Shown piece after piece: positions 49,137 through 56,840 of a DNA stretch of 64,000 nucleotides. Numbering within the stretch: the first letter of the stretch is position 1; each line of letters begins with the position of its first letter. The stretch covers positions 372,001 to 436,000 of the forward strand of contig CAVQJL010000012.1 in assembly GCA_963712815.1 (NCBI GenBank), in the 5' to 3' direction. This DNA is from RPQJ01 sp963712815. GTDB taxonomy: Bacteria; Pseudomonadota; Gammaproteobacteria; Steroidobacterales; Steroidobacteraceae. A program made the position numbers and the translations under genes. The notes under the pieces were generated by a model. The model was not told the origin of the DNA. It searched no databases and saw nothing but the letters and a program-made list of their open reading frames with translations.

Positions 49137-50402
49137 AACCCAGCATCGTCCCGACGCTCGACCAGGTCTCCCGCCCCGACGCCGGCAGCGCGCTGCAGCA
49201 GCTCGGTCGCCGGCTGTTCCTCGCCAAGCTCGGCGAGCTTCACGAGGGCGAAATCACGATCATCGACGGCGAGGAGCGGCTGAGCTTCGGACGCCGCTCG
49301 CCGTCGTGCGACCTGCGGGCCACGATCGAGGTGCTGCACCCGCAGACCTACGCCGACGCCGCCTTCGGCGGCACGGTGGGGGGCGGGGAGGCCTATATCC
49401 GGGGCCTGTGGCGCACCGACGACCTCACCGCGCTCATCCGCCTCATGATCGTGAACCGCGAGGTCATGCAGTCCATGGAGGGCGGGGCCGCGTTCGTCAC
49501 GGCGCCGCTCCGACGCCTCCTGCACTGGCTGAACCGCAACAGCCCCGACGGCAGCCGGCGCAACATCGCCGCCCATTACGACCTCGGCAACGATCTCTTC
49601 GCGCTGATGCTCGACGAGACCATGGCGTATTCCTGCGGCGTATTCGAGCGGGACGACGCCACCCTGCATGAAGCCCAGCTCGCCAAGTTCGAGCGCATCT
49701 GCCGCAAGCTCAGGCTCGGTCCCGGCGGATCACCTGCTCGAGATCGGCACCGGCTGGGGCGGTTTCGCCATGCACGCGGCGAGCCGCCACGGCTGCCGCG
49801 TCACCACCACCACGATCTCGCGCGAGCAGCACGACTGGGCGAAGCAGAAGATCGCGGCCGCCGGGCTCGAGGACCGCGTCACCCTGCTGCTCGACGACTA
49901 CCGCGACCTCACCGGCCGCTACGACAAGCTGGTCTCGATCGAGATGATCGAGGCGGTGGGCGCCCGCTACCTCGACACCTACACCGCGCAGTGCGCCCGG
50001 CTGCTCGAGCCGGACGGCGCCATGCTGCTGCAGGCCATCACGATCCAGGACCAGGTCTACGAGGAGGCGCTCGAGTCGGTGGACTTCATCCAGCGCTTCA
50101 TCTTCCCGGGCAGCTTCATCCCCTCGGTGACGGCCATCACCGACTCGGTGCGCCGCGCGACCGACATGAAGGTGTTCCACCTCGAGGACATCGGCCCGCA
50201 CTACGCGACCACCCTGCGTCGCTGGCGCGAGAACTTCTTCGCCCGCCTGCCCGAGGTGCGGCGGCTCGGCTACCCCGACGCCTTCGTGCGCATGTGGGAC
50301 TACTACCTCTGCTACTGCGAGGGAGGGTTCCTCGAGCGTCAGCTCGGCGACGTGCAGATGCTGCTCACCAGGCCGCGCTGCCGCCTGCCGGCGGTGATCT
50401 AG
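49133..50402 (+). CDS. cfa: Cyclopropane-fatty-acyl-phospholipid synthase-like methyltransferase (one frameshift)
   Basis: The GTG start at 49133 overlaps the DUF1365 stop (GTGA). About 423 codons are interrupted by one indel near 49727. Upstream frame: NIAAHYDLGNDLFALMLDET and MAYSCGVFERDDATLHEAQ. Downstream frame: HLLEIGTGWGGFAMHAASRH (SAM site), SIEMIEAVGARYLDTYTAQC, IQRFIFPGSFIPS and YYLCYCEGGFLERQLGDVQM. It transfers a methyl or methylene from SAM to the double bond of a phospholipid acyl chain. Given COG2907 and DUF1365 partners it could be the UfaM-type methylase that starts furan or methylated fatty acids instead of a strict cyclopropane synthase. Confidence 0.88.
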
Positions 50403-50474
50403 CGGGTTTCACCTACTACCGCCGCCGGCCGGGGACCGCGAGAATCCGTGCTGGAGTCCTCCTGGAGCGCCCCC

Positions 50475-50960
50475 ATGACCGACGTCGCCATTCTTGAAGG
50501 CCTGAGCTCGTCCAAGCTGGCCGTCGAGCTGAACGACGAGGAGCGTCGGATCCTCGCCGGCGCAATGACGCTGCGCGAACTCGAGCAGGGCGAGGTCCTG
50601 GTCCGGGAAGGCTCGGCGGACGACCACCTGTACGTCGTGGTGAGCGGCGTACTCGGCGTGGTCAAGGGCGCAGGGCTCGAGGAGGAAGTCACGCTCAGCG
50701 CCATCCGCCCCGGCAACATGGTCGGCGAGCTGTCGTTCCTCGACGGCGCCTCGCGTTATGCGTCCCTCGTGGCGCTGGGCGACGCGCGCGTGCTGGGCCT
50801 GAGCCGCGATGCGCTCGAGGGTCTGCTCGAGACCCGCCCCAAGGTCGTCTACCACGTGATGCGCGCCATCGTGCGCGTGGTGCACGAGATCCAGCGGCGG
50901 TTGTCCATGCAGACGGCCGAGCTCACGAACTACCTCTACAAGACCCACGGCCGGTACTGA
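50475..50960 (+). CDS. Cyclic nucleotide-binding-domain protein without DNA-binding domain
   Basis: ATG 50475 with GGAG at 50463-50466 gives 161 residues. A single CAP-like cNMP domain is present: VLVREGSADDHLYVVVSGVL and IRPGNMVGELSFLDGASRYA (phosphate-binding cassette with GELSFLDG). The C-terminal helix VMRAIVRVVHEIQRRLSMQT has no helix-turn-helix, so it is not a transcription factor by itself. It may be a second-messenger adaptor. It follows the cfa-like gene by 72 nt. Confidence 0.87.
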   Translation: MTDVAILEGLSSSKLAVELNDEERRILAGAMTLRELEQGEVLVREGSADDHLYVVVSGVLGVVKGAGLEEEVTLSAIRPGNMVGELSFLDGASRYASLVALGDARVLGLSRDALEGLLETRPKVVYHVMRAIVRVVHEIQRRLSMQTAELTNYLYKTHGRY

Positions 50961-51138
50961 CCGCGCACGAAGCCCGTGCCGTGACAGGCCGCCGCAAACC
51001 AGATTGGCGATGCGGCGGTTGCCCCACTTTCATGCGGGTCCCGCCCCGAAACGGTGCATTTTTTTCCTGCTGAATCGCCCCCCGGCGGGCCGGCAGGCCG
51101 CTCGGCCGCTGGCACGATTTTCGCTTGGCGCTTCCGGA

Positions 51139-52566
51139 ATGCCGGTGAAGCACCCCACCCCGCCCTACGACGAGATGTACACGGCCGACGGCCAGGTCCG
51201 GCCGCATTACGCCACGTACGCCGACTGGCTCACCCGCCAGGCGGACGACACCCTGCGCCTCAAGCGCGCCGAGGCTGACAGTCTCGTCCACCGCGTCGGC
51301 ATCACCTTCGCCGTCCACGGCGAGGAGGCCGGCAACGAGCGGCCGATTCCCTTCGACATCGTCCCGCGCATTCTTTGCGCCGGGGAGTGGCGCACGCTCG
51401 CCGACGGGCTGCGCCAGCGGGTGCGCGCGCTCAACGCCTTCATCGGCGACGTCTACCACGGGCAGGAGGTGCTGAAGGCCGGCCTCCTCACCCCGGAGCA
51501 GGTGTTCTGCAATCCTCAGTACCGCCCCGAGATGCAGGGCATTGACGTGCCCGGCGGCAGCTACACACACATCGCCGGCATCGACGTGGTGCGCGCGGGC
51601 ACTGGGGAGTTCTACGTGCTCGAGGACAACCTGCGGGTACCGTCGGGCATGTCCTGCATGCTCGAGGACCGCAAGATGATGATGCGGCTGTTCCCCGAGC
51701 TGTTCTCGCTCAACCGGGTTGCGCCGGTCGAGCACTACCCCCAATGGCTGCTCGAGAACCTCGCGAGCGTGGCACCGGCGGGCGTGGCCGATCCCGTGGT
51801 GATCCTGCTCACGCCCGGCGCGCACAACAGCGCCTACTTCGAGCACGCCTTCCTGGCCCAGCAGATGGGCGTCGAGCTCGTCGAGGGGCAGCACCTGTTC
51901 GTCCGCGACGGGTTCGTCTACATGCGCACCACGCAGGGTCCGAGGCGCGTGGACGTGATCTACCGCCGCATCGACGACGACTTCCTCGACCCGCTGGTCT
52001 TCCGGCCCGACTCGGTGCTCGGCGTGCCGGGACTGATGGCAGCGTACCGCGCCGGGCGCATCACCGTGGCGAATGCGATCGGCACCGGCATCGCCGACGA
52101 CAAGTCGATCTACCCGTACGTGCCGGAAATGATCCGCTTCTACCTCGGCGAGCAGCCTCTGCTCGCCAACGTGCCGACGCGCATCCTGCGCCGGCCAGAC
52201 GATCTCGCCTATACGATGGCGCACCTCGACGAGCTGGTGGTCAAGGAAGTCCATGGCTCGGGCGGCTACGGCATGCTGGTGGGACCGATGGCCTCGGAGG
52301 CCGAGCGCGAGGACTTCCGGCTGCGCATCCTCGCGGCCCCTGAGAAGTACATTGCCCAGCCCACGCTCGCGCTGTCCACCTGCCCTACGTTCGTCGAGCA
52401 GGGCGTGGCGCCGCGCCATATCGACCTGCGTGTGTTCGTGCTCTCCGGCCGCGACATCACGATCGTGCCGGGCGGGCTGACGCGGGTCGCACTGCGCTCA
52501 GGGTCGCTGGTGGTGAACTCCTCGCACGGCGGCGGCACCAAGGACACGTGGGTACTGGAGACCTGA
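51139..52566 (+). CDS. Circularly permuted ATP-grasp protein (COG2308)
   Basis: ATG 51139 (MPVKHPTPPYDEMYTADGQV) gives 475 residues. Family motifs in order are FDIVPRILCAGEWRTLADGL, FIGDVYHGQEVLKAGLL, FYVLEDNLRVPSGMSCMLED, LTPGAHNSAYFEHAFLAQQM, DVIYRRIDDDFLDPLVFRPD, VVKEVHGSGGYGMLVGP (ATP loop) and LVVNSSHGGGTKDTWVLE. It appears complete. This ATP-grasp family normally forms an operon with an alpha-E protein, a transglutaminase-like protein and the Anbu proteasome homologue and may make a peptide-like amide bond. All three partners follow here but are damaged. Confidence 0.93.
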   Translation: MPVKHPTPPYDEMYTADGQVRPHYATYADWLTRQADDTLRLKRAEADSLVHRVGITFAVHGEEAGNERPIPFDIVPRILCAGEWRTLADGLRQRVRALNAFIGDVYHGQEVLKAGLLTPEQVFCNPQYRPEMQGIDVPGGSYTHIAGIDVVRAGTGEFYVLEDNLRVPSGMSCMLEDRKMMMRLFPELFSLNRVAPVEHYPQWLLENLASVAPAGVADPVVILLTPGAHNSAYFEHAFLAQQMGVELVEGQHLFVRDGFVYMRTTQGPRRVDVIYRRIDDDFLDPLVFRPDSVLGVPGLMAAYRAGRITVANAIGTGIADDKSIYPYVPEMIRFYLGEQPLLANVPTRILRRPDDLAYTMAHLDELVVKEVHGSGGYGMLVGPMASEAEREDFRLRILAAPEKYIAQPTLALSTCPTFVEQGVAPRHIDLRVFVLSGRDITIVPGGLTRVALRSGSLVVNSSHGGGTKDTWVLET

Positions 52567-52706
52567 TGCCAAGCCGCACCGCCGACCGCGTGTACTGGCT
52601 GGACCGCTACGCGGAGCGCGGCGTGCGGTTCCTGCAGGACCTGCTCGCGCGCACGGCCGACCTGAGCGACCGCATCGGGCGCGACTTGCCGGGCCATGCG
52701 GCCTGA
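52566..52706 (+). pseudogene. Alpha-E protein remnant with internal deletion
   Basis: ATG 52566 sits inside the ATP-grasp stop (TGATG), the usual coupling for this pair. Only 46 codons remain, against about 310 in the family. The first 18 residues (MPSRTADRVYWLDRYAER) match the family start (LSRTADxxYWxxRYxER), while the rest (FLQDLLARTADLSDRIGRDL) resembles the family's C-terminal helix. An in-frame internal deletion of roughly 260 codons explains this. The product cannot be functional. Confidence 0.8.
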
Positions 52707-52721
52707 GCCGAAGCTCAACCC

Positions 52722-53534
52722 ATGCTGCTCAGCATTCGCCACGAGACGCGCTACGAGTACGAGGAGCCGGTCAGCTACAGCATCCACGCACTGCGGCTCA
52801 CTCCGCGCGCCGAGCCCGGCCAGCGGGTACAGAGCTGGCGAGTGCACTCGCCCGGCGAGCGGCTCGAGCAGGTGGACCCGTTCGGCAACTTGATCCACGT
52901 CGTGACGATCGAAGAGCCGCATCGCACGATGCAGATCGTCGCCAACGGCATCGTCGAGGTGGACGCCCAGGCGACGCCTCGCCTGCCAGCTCCCGGCGCT
53001 CTGTCGCCCCTCGCCTACCTCGCGCCAACGCCGCTCACGCGCCCCGATGCAGCCCTGCGCGCACTGGCCGAGCGCCACCTCGGCCGGCACCCGGCCGCAC
53101 CGCGTTCCCTGATGGACCTCGTGGCAGGCATCCGCTCGGCGGTCGCCTGCCAGAGCGGAGTCACCGAGGTGACCCAAAGCGCCGCCGAGGCCGTCGATCT
53201 CGGCGTGGGCGCCTCTCAGGACCAGGCGCACGTGCTGATCGCCTGCTGCCGGGCAACCGGGATTCCCGCCCGCTACGTGAGCGGCTATTTCCATGGAGAC
53301 CACGCGGATGAGGTCGCGAGCCATGCATGGGCCGACGTGTGGCTCGGGCCCGAGCAGGGCTGGCTCGGCCTCGACGTGACCCATGCCGAGCAGGCCGGCG
53401 GGCGACACTGCCGCCTCGCGGTCGGCCGGGACTGCCTCGACGCCGCCCCGGTGCGCGGCTTGCGGCGCGGCAGCGGCAGGGAAACGATCACCGTGACGGT
53501 GCGCGTGTCGAGCGACCAGGGGCAGCAGCAATGA
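52722..53534 (+). CDS. Transglutaminase-like protein with Cys-to-Ser at the active site
   Basis: The 270-residue protein has the N-terminal beta domain (HETRYEYEEPVSYSIHALRL) and transglutaminase-like core of the COG1305 family linked to COG2308. The catalytic triad should be Cys-His-Asp. The histidine (H201, ASHAWADVWL) and aspartate (D218, WLGLDVTH) are present, but the cysteine position reads GASQDQAHVLIACC with Ser165 (codon TCT) where family members have GVCQD. A single base change would account for it. The enzyme is probably inactive or altered. It ends 4 bp into the next remnant (ATGA). Confidence 0.88.
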   Translation: MLLSIRHETRYEYEEPVSYSIHALRLTPRAEPGQRVQSWRVHSPGERLEQVDPFGNLIHVVTIEEPHRTMQIVANGIVEVDAQATPRLPAPGALSPLAYLAPTPLTRPDAALRALAERHLGRHPAAPRSLMDLVAGIRSAVACQSGVTEVTQSAAEAVDLGVGASQDQAHVLIACCRATGIPARYVSGYFHGDHADEVASHAWADVWLGPEQGWLGLDVTHAEQAGGRHCRLAVGRDCLDAAPVRGLRRGSGRETITVTVRVSSDQGQQQ

Positions 53535-53611
53535 CCTGCCGGTTTGACAGCATGTTCGACGCGGGGCCCGTGTTCCTGCCTGACTCGCGCACCAGCGCGG
53601 GCGTGCGCTAG
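53531..53611 (+). pseudogene. Anbu (proteasome-type protease) remnant, 26 codons
   Basis: ATG 53531 overlaps the transglutaminase stop. The frame reads MTCRFDSMFDAGPVFLPDSR then TSAGVR and TAG. Anbu/COG3484 proteins start with MTYC...DAGLVFxSDSRTNAGVD, where Thr2 becomes the N-terminal nucleophile after Met removal. Match and position identify the first 26 codons of anbu. The remaining 210 or so codons are absent because the opposite-strand diguanylate cyclase gene ends here (stop 53608). Confidence 0.78.
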
Positions 53612-54573
53612 GGTCGCGTGGCGGGGTCGAGATGGCCTTCGAGGTCCTCCGGGCGCACCTCGGCCACCAGCCTTGCGGTGGTGACGGAAGGATCCCAGCG
53701 GAGGACCCTGTTTCGCCCCGCCGCCTTGGCGAGCAGCAGGGCCTTGTCGGCGCGATCCACGGACTCCTCCGCGCTCACGTCGGGCTCGAGCGGCGTGATG
53801 CCGAAGGACGCGGTCATGCGCAGCGGCCGGCCCGCCTCGTCCACCGCAAGCGTGGTGGCCGCGAGTCCGCAGCGCAGCCGCTCGATGAGCCGCGAGGCAA
53901 CTTCAATGTGTGCGGCCGGCAGCATGATCAGGAACTCGTCGCCGCCGTAGCGGAACACCTTGTCGTAGGTGCGCAGGTGCTCGGTCACGTACCGCACGGC
54001 CCCCGCCAGCACCTCGTCGCCCACCCGGTGTCCGTGCGCATCGTTGACGTCCTTGAACCGGTCGAGGTCCATGAAGGCGATGCACACGTGCTGGACGTCC
54101 CGACGCACCAGCTCGCCTGCTTCGCGCAACGCCGGGAAGATCTCGACGCGCCCATAGGCGCCGGTCAGAACATCCCGATTGTGCAGGGCCGTCTCGATTT
54201 CGTGCCGAAGCGTCTCGAGCTCGAACCGCAGCCGCAAGCTGCAGGCCACCAGCTCGTCGTAGTCGGTGCGCGGGATCGGGGCATTGGCGGCGGCCTCTCT
54301 CAGCACGCGAGCCGCCAGCTGGTGCAGGCGGACGTGCTCAGATTCGATGGCGGTGAACGAGGGCTGCTCGCGCAATACAAATTGGCTTTTCGCGTGGTAC
54401 CAACGGCCGAAACGGCAGCACCGATGGTCCGCCGGATCCGGGTCGTCCGGGCCGGCGTCCACCCGGCAGACGATGCTGCGCATCAGGTTGCCGAACCACG
54501 CCTCGTGTTCGTGCGCTGCTTCCTGCAATTCATCGAGCGCCTGCTGGAGGCGCGGCGGATCCAGGCGAAGCAT
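53608..54573 (-). CDS. Zinc-sensing-type diguanylate cyclase (CZB-GGDEF, DgcZ-like)
   Basis: ATG 54573 gives 321 residues. The N-terminal CZB zinc-binding domain has the ligand pattern of E. coli DgcZ: HxxW (H23-W26), CxFGxW (C53, CRFGRWYH) and HxxxH (H80, H84). The GGDEF domain follows (DVLTGAYGRVE, FMDLDRFKDVNDAHGHRVGD, RYGGDEFLIMLP) with the inhibitory I-site RxxD (RTYD) five residues before GGDEF. It makes c-di-GMP from GTP; by analogy, zinc binding to CZB inhibits it. It is transcribed towards the anbu remnant. Confidence 0.92.
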   Translation of the reverse strand: MLRLDPPRLQQALDELQEAAHEHEAWFGNLMRSIVCRVDAGPDDPDPADHRCCRFGRWYHAKSQFVLREQPSFTAIESEHVRLHQLAARVLREAAANAPIPRTDYDELVACSLRLRFELETLRHEIETALHNRDVLTGAYGRVEIFPALREAGELVRRDVQHVCIAFMDLDRFKDVNDAHGHRVGDEVLAGAVRYVTEHLRTYDKVFRYGGDEFLIMLPAAHIEVASRLIERLRCGLAATTLAVDEAGRPLRMTASFGITPLEPDVSAEESVDRADKALLLAKAAGRNRVLRWDPSVTTARLVAEVRPEDLEGHLDPATRP

Positions 54574-54711
54574 GCAGCTCCCTCGTGGCACGCCGACCGT
54601 GTCGCTAGACTGCCACAGCCGCGACGCACTGGATATCGGCAGCGACCGCAGCGGTTGTCGCTTCGCGGACGGGAGGCCATTATTCCTGGATCCCCCGATA
54701 CGACGCCGGCA

Positions 54712-55395
54712 TTGACCATCGACGCCACGCTGAAGCCGACCGCCTTGATCGACAGCGACCACCCGGCGGTTGCCGAGTTCGCCGTCCGGCACGGTCGCGG
54801 CATGTATCATCGCGAGCGGGCGGTCGCGCTGTACTACGCCGTCCGTGACGGCTTCCGATACGACCCCTATCGAATCGACCTCTCGGCAGCGGGCATGAAG
54901 GCTAGCGCCGTGCTGGCTGCCGGCATAGGCTGGTGCGTGCCCAAGGCCGCGCTGCTCGCGGCTGCCTGCCGCGCCGCTGGGATCCCAGCCCGGGTGGGCT
55001 TTGCGGACGTGCGCAACCACCTCGCCACCGAGCGCATGCGCGAGGTCATGCAGACCGACATCTTCTACTGGCACGGGTTCACCGAGATCCTGATCGAGGG
55101 CGCATGGCGCAAGGCCACGCCGGCGTTCAACCTCGGGCTGTGCGAGCGCTTCGGGCTGCTGCCGCTCGAGTTCGACGGGCTCGCCGACTCGCTCTACCAC
55201 GCGTTCGACCGGCACGGCCAGCGTCACATGGAATATGTCGCGCAACGCGGCAGCTTCGACGACGTTCCGCTCGCCGGGATGGCTGCCGACTTCGCCCGGC
55301 TCTATCCGCGCTGGCAGGTGCAGCGACCGCAGTTGCAGGGTGGTGACTTCCTCGCCGACGTCGCGCGCGAGGCGGACCCGCAGCCGCATCGGTAG
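54712..55395 (+). CDS. Transglutaminase-like domain protein
   Basis: TTG 54712 (MTIDATLKPTALIDSDHPAV) is the best start I can defend, giving 227 residues; the frame is open further upstream. The core has the nucleophile in GIGWCVPKAALLAAACRAAG, IPARVGFADVRNHL, and the histidine in YWHGFTEILIEGAWRKATPA; the acid position reads FN (asparagine). This is a common protease-like or amidase-like family in proteobacteria, distinct from the COG2308-linked homologue at 52722, and its cysteine is intact. It is divergent from the diguanylate cyclase gene. Confidence 0.82.
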   Translation: MTIDATLKPTALIDSDHPAVAEFAVRHGRGMYHRERAVALYYAVRDGFRYDPYRIDLSAAGMKASAVLAAGIGWCVPKAALLAAACRAAGIPARVGFADVRNHLATERMREVMQTDIFYWHGFTEILIEGAWRKATPAFNLGLCERFGLLPLEFDGLADSLYHAFDRHGQRHMEYVAQRGSFDDVPLAGMAADFARLYPRWQVQRPQLQGGDFLADVAREADPQPHR

Positions 55396-55466
55396 AAAAC
55401 CGGACAGCCTCGCCCGACGTCGCCGGTATCATTCGCCGACCCGTTTTCAGACCCAGCCGAGGCCTC

Positions 55467-56798
55467 ATGCCCTGGATCCGTCTTCTCGCCCTGATCGTCC
55501 TGCTGGCAGGCACCGGCGTGGCCGGCGCGGCGCCGGACCCCCAGTCCGACGATTTCTGGTTCGGCACGGCGGCGGACGGCACGCCGGTGGTCCGACTCCA
55601 CTATTTCTATTCGCCGACCTGCCCGCACTGCCAGGCGGCCGCACCGTTCATCGACGAGCTGGCCGCGCGCTGGCCATGGCTCGAGGTGCACAAATACGCC
55701 GTCAAGGACGACCGCAAGAACGCCCGCCTCTATTACGAAACCGCGCTGTCGCTCGGCACCAAGGCTCTGTCGGTGCCCGGGTTCATCTTCTGCCGGCAAG
55801 TGCTGATCGGCTACGACACTGCCCAGACCACCGGGGCGGAGATCGCCGGTGCCCTGGAGGCCTGCCGCGAGCGCCAGCTCGCCCAGAGCACGACGTCGAT
55901 GTCCGCGGTGCCGGCGACGGTTGGCGCGACCGCCGACGACCCGGCCACGCCGCTGGCCACGGGGCAGGGCGGCACCAGCGTGCGCGTGCCGTTCGTCGGC
56001 ACGGTCGACGCCAGGGCGCTGTCACTGCCCGTCCTTACGCTCGTGCTCGCCGGCATGGATGCGTTCAACCCCTGCGCGTTCTTCGTGCTGCTGTTCCTGC
56101 TGAGCCTGCTGGTGCACGCGAAGAGCCGCACACGCATGGCGATCGTGGGCGGCACCTTCGTGCTGTTCTCCGGGCTCGTTTACTTCGTGTTCATGGCAGC
56201 CTGGCTCAACGTGTTCCTGATCGCCGGCGAGCTGCGCGTGATCACGGTGATCGCGGGTCTCGTGGCGCTCGGGGTCGCGGCGCTCAACATCAAGGACTAT
56301 TTCTGGTTCAAGGAGGGCCCGAGCCTGTCGATCCCGGAATCGGCGAAGCCGGGACTCTTCAAGCGCATGCGGGACATCGTGAACACGGGCAGCCTCGCCC
56401 CGATGCTCGCGAGCACCGTGCTGCTCGCCATTGTCGCCAACTCGTACGAACTGCTGTGCACCGCCGGGTTCCCGATGGTGTACACGCGCGCGCTCACGCT
56501 CGCGAAGCTCGAGACCTGGCAGTACTACGCCTGGCTCGCAGCGTACAACGTCATCTACGTGATCCCGCTGCTGGTGATCGTGATCGTGTTCGTGCGCACC
56601 ATGGGGGCGCGCAAGCTGAGCGAGGACGAGGGCCGCATCCTCAAGCTCGTCTCCGGCTTCATGATGCTCGGATTCGGCCTGCTGCTGCTGCTCGCGCCGC
56701 AGATGCTCACGAACCCGATGGCCTCGATCCTCGTGCTGGTCGTTGCCGTGGGCGTGGCGCTGGCGGCGGCGAGGCTCGTGCGACCGCAGCCGACCTGA
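55467..56798 (+). CDS. Thioredoxin-DsbD-like membrane fusion
   Basis: The 443-residue protein has a signal peptide (about 1-21), then a periplasmic thioredoxin/glutaredoxin-like domain with CPHC (C52-C55, HYFYSPTCPHCQAA). A variable linker (about 145-175) leads to a membrane domain of six or so helices containing DAFNPCAFFVLLFLLSLLVH and NSYELLCTAGFPMVYTR, the paired membrane cysteines of DsbD/CcdA transporters. It probably carries electrons from cytoplasmic thioredoxin to its own periplasmic CPHC domain for disulfide reduction. The domain order (thioredoxin first) is inverted relative to DsbD. Confidence 0.85.
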   Translation: MPWIRLLALIVLLAGTGVAGAAPDPQSDDFWFGTAADGTPVVRLHYFYSPTCPHCQAAAPFIDELAARWPWLEVHKYAVKDDRKNARLYYETALSLGTKALSVPGFIFCRQVLIGYDTAQTTGAEIAGALEACRERQLAQSTTSMSAVPATVGATADDPATPLATGQGGTSVRVPFVGTVDARALSLPVLTLVLAGMDAFNPCAFFVLLFLLSLLVHAKSRTRMAIVGGTFVLFSGLVYFVFMAAWLNVFLIAGELRVITVIAGLVALGVAALNIKDYFWFKEGPSLSIPESAKPGLFKRMRDIVNTGSLAPMLASTVLLAIVANSYELLCTAGFPMVYTRALTLAKLETWQYYAWLAAYNVIYVIPLLVIVIVFVRTMGARKLSEDEGRILKLVSGFMMLGFGLLLLLAPQMLTNPMASILVLVVAVGVALAAARLVRPQPT

Positions 56799-56840
56799 CA
56801 GCCCTGCCCGCAGGCAGGGGATCCGCGGTATAAATCGCGA

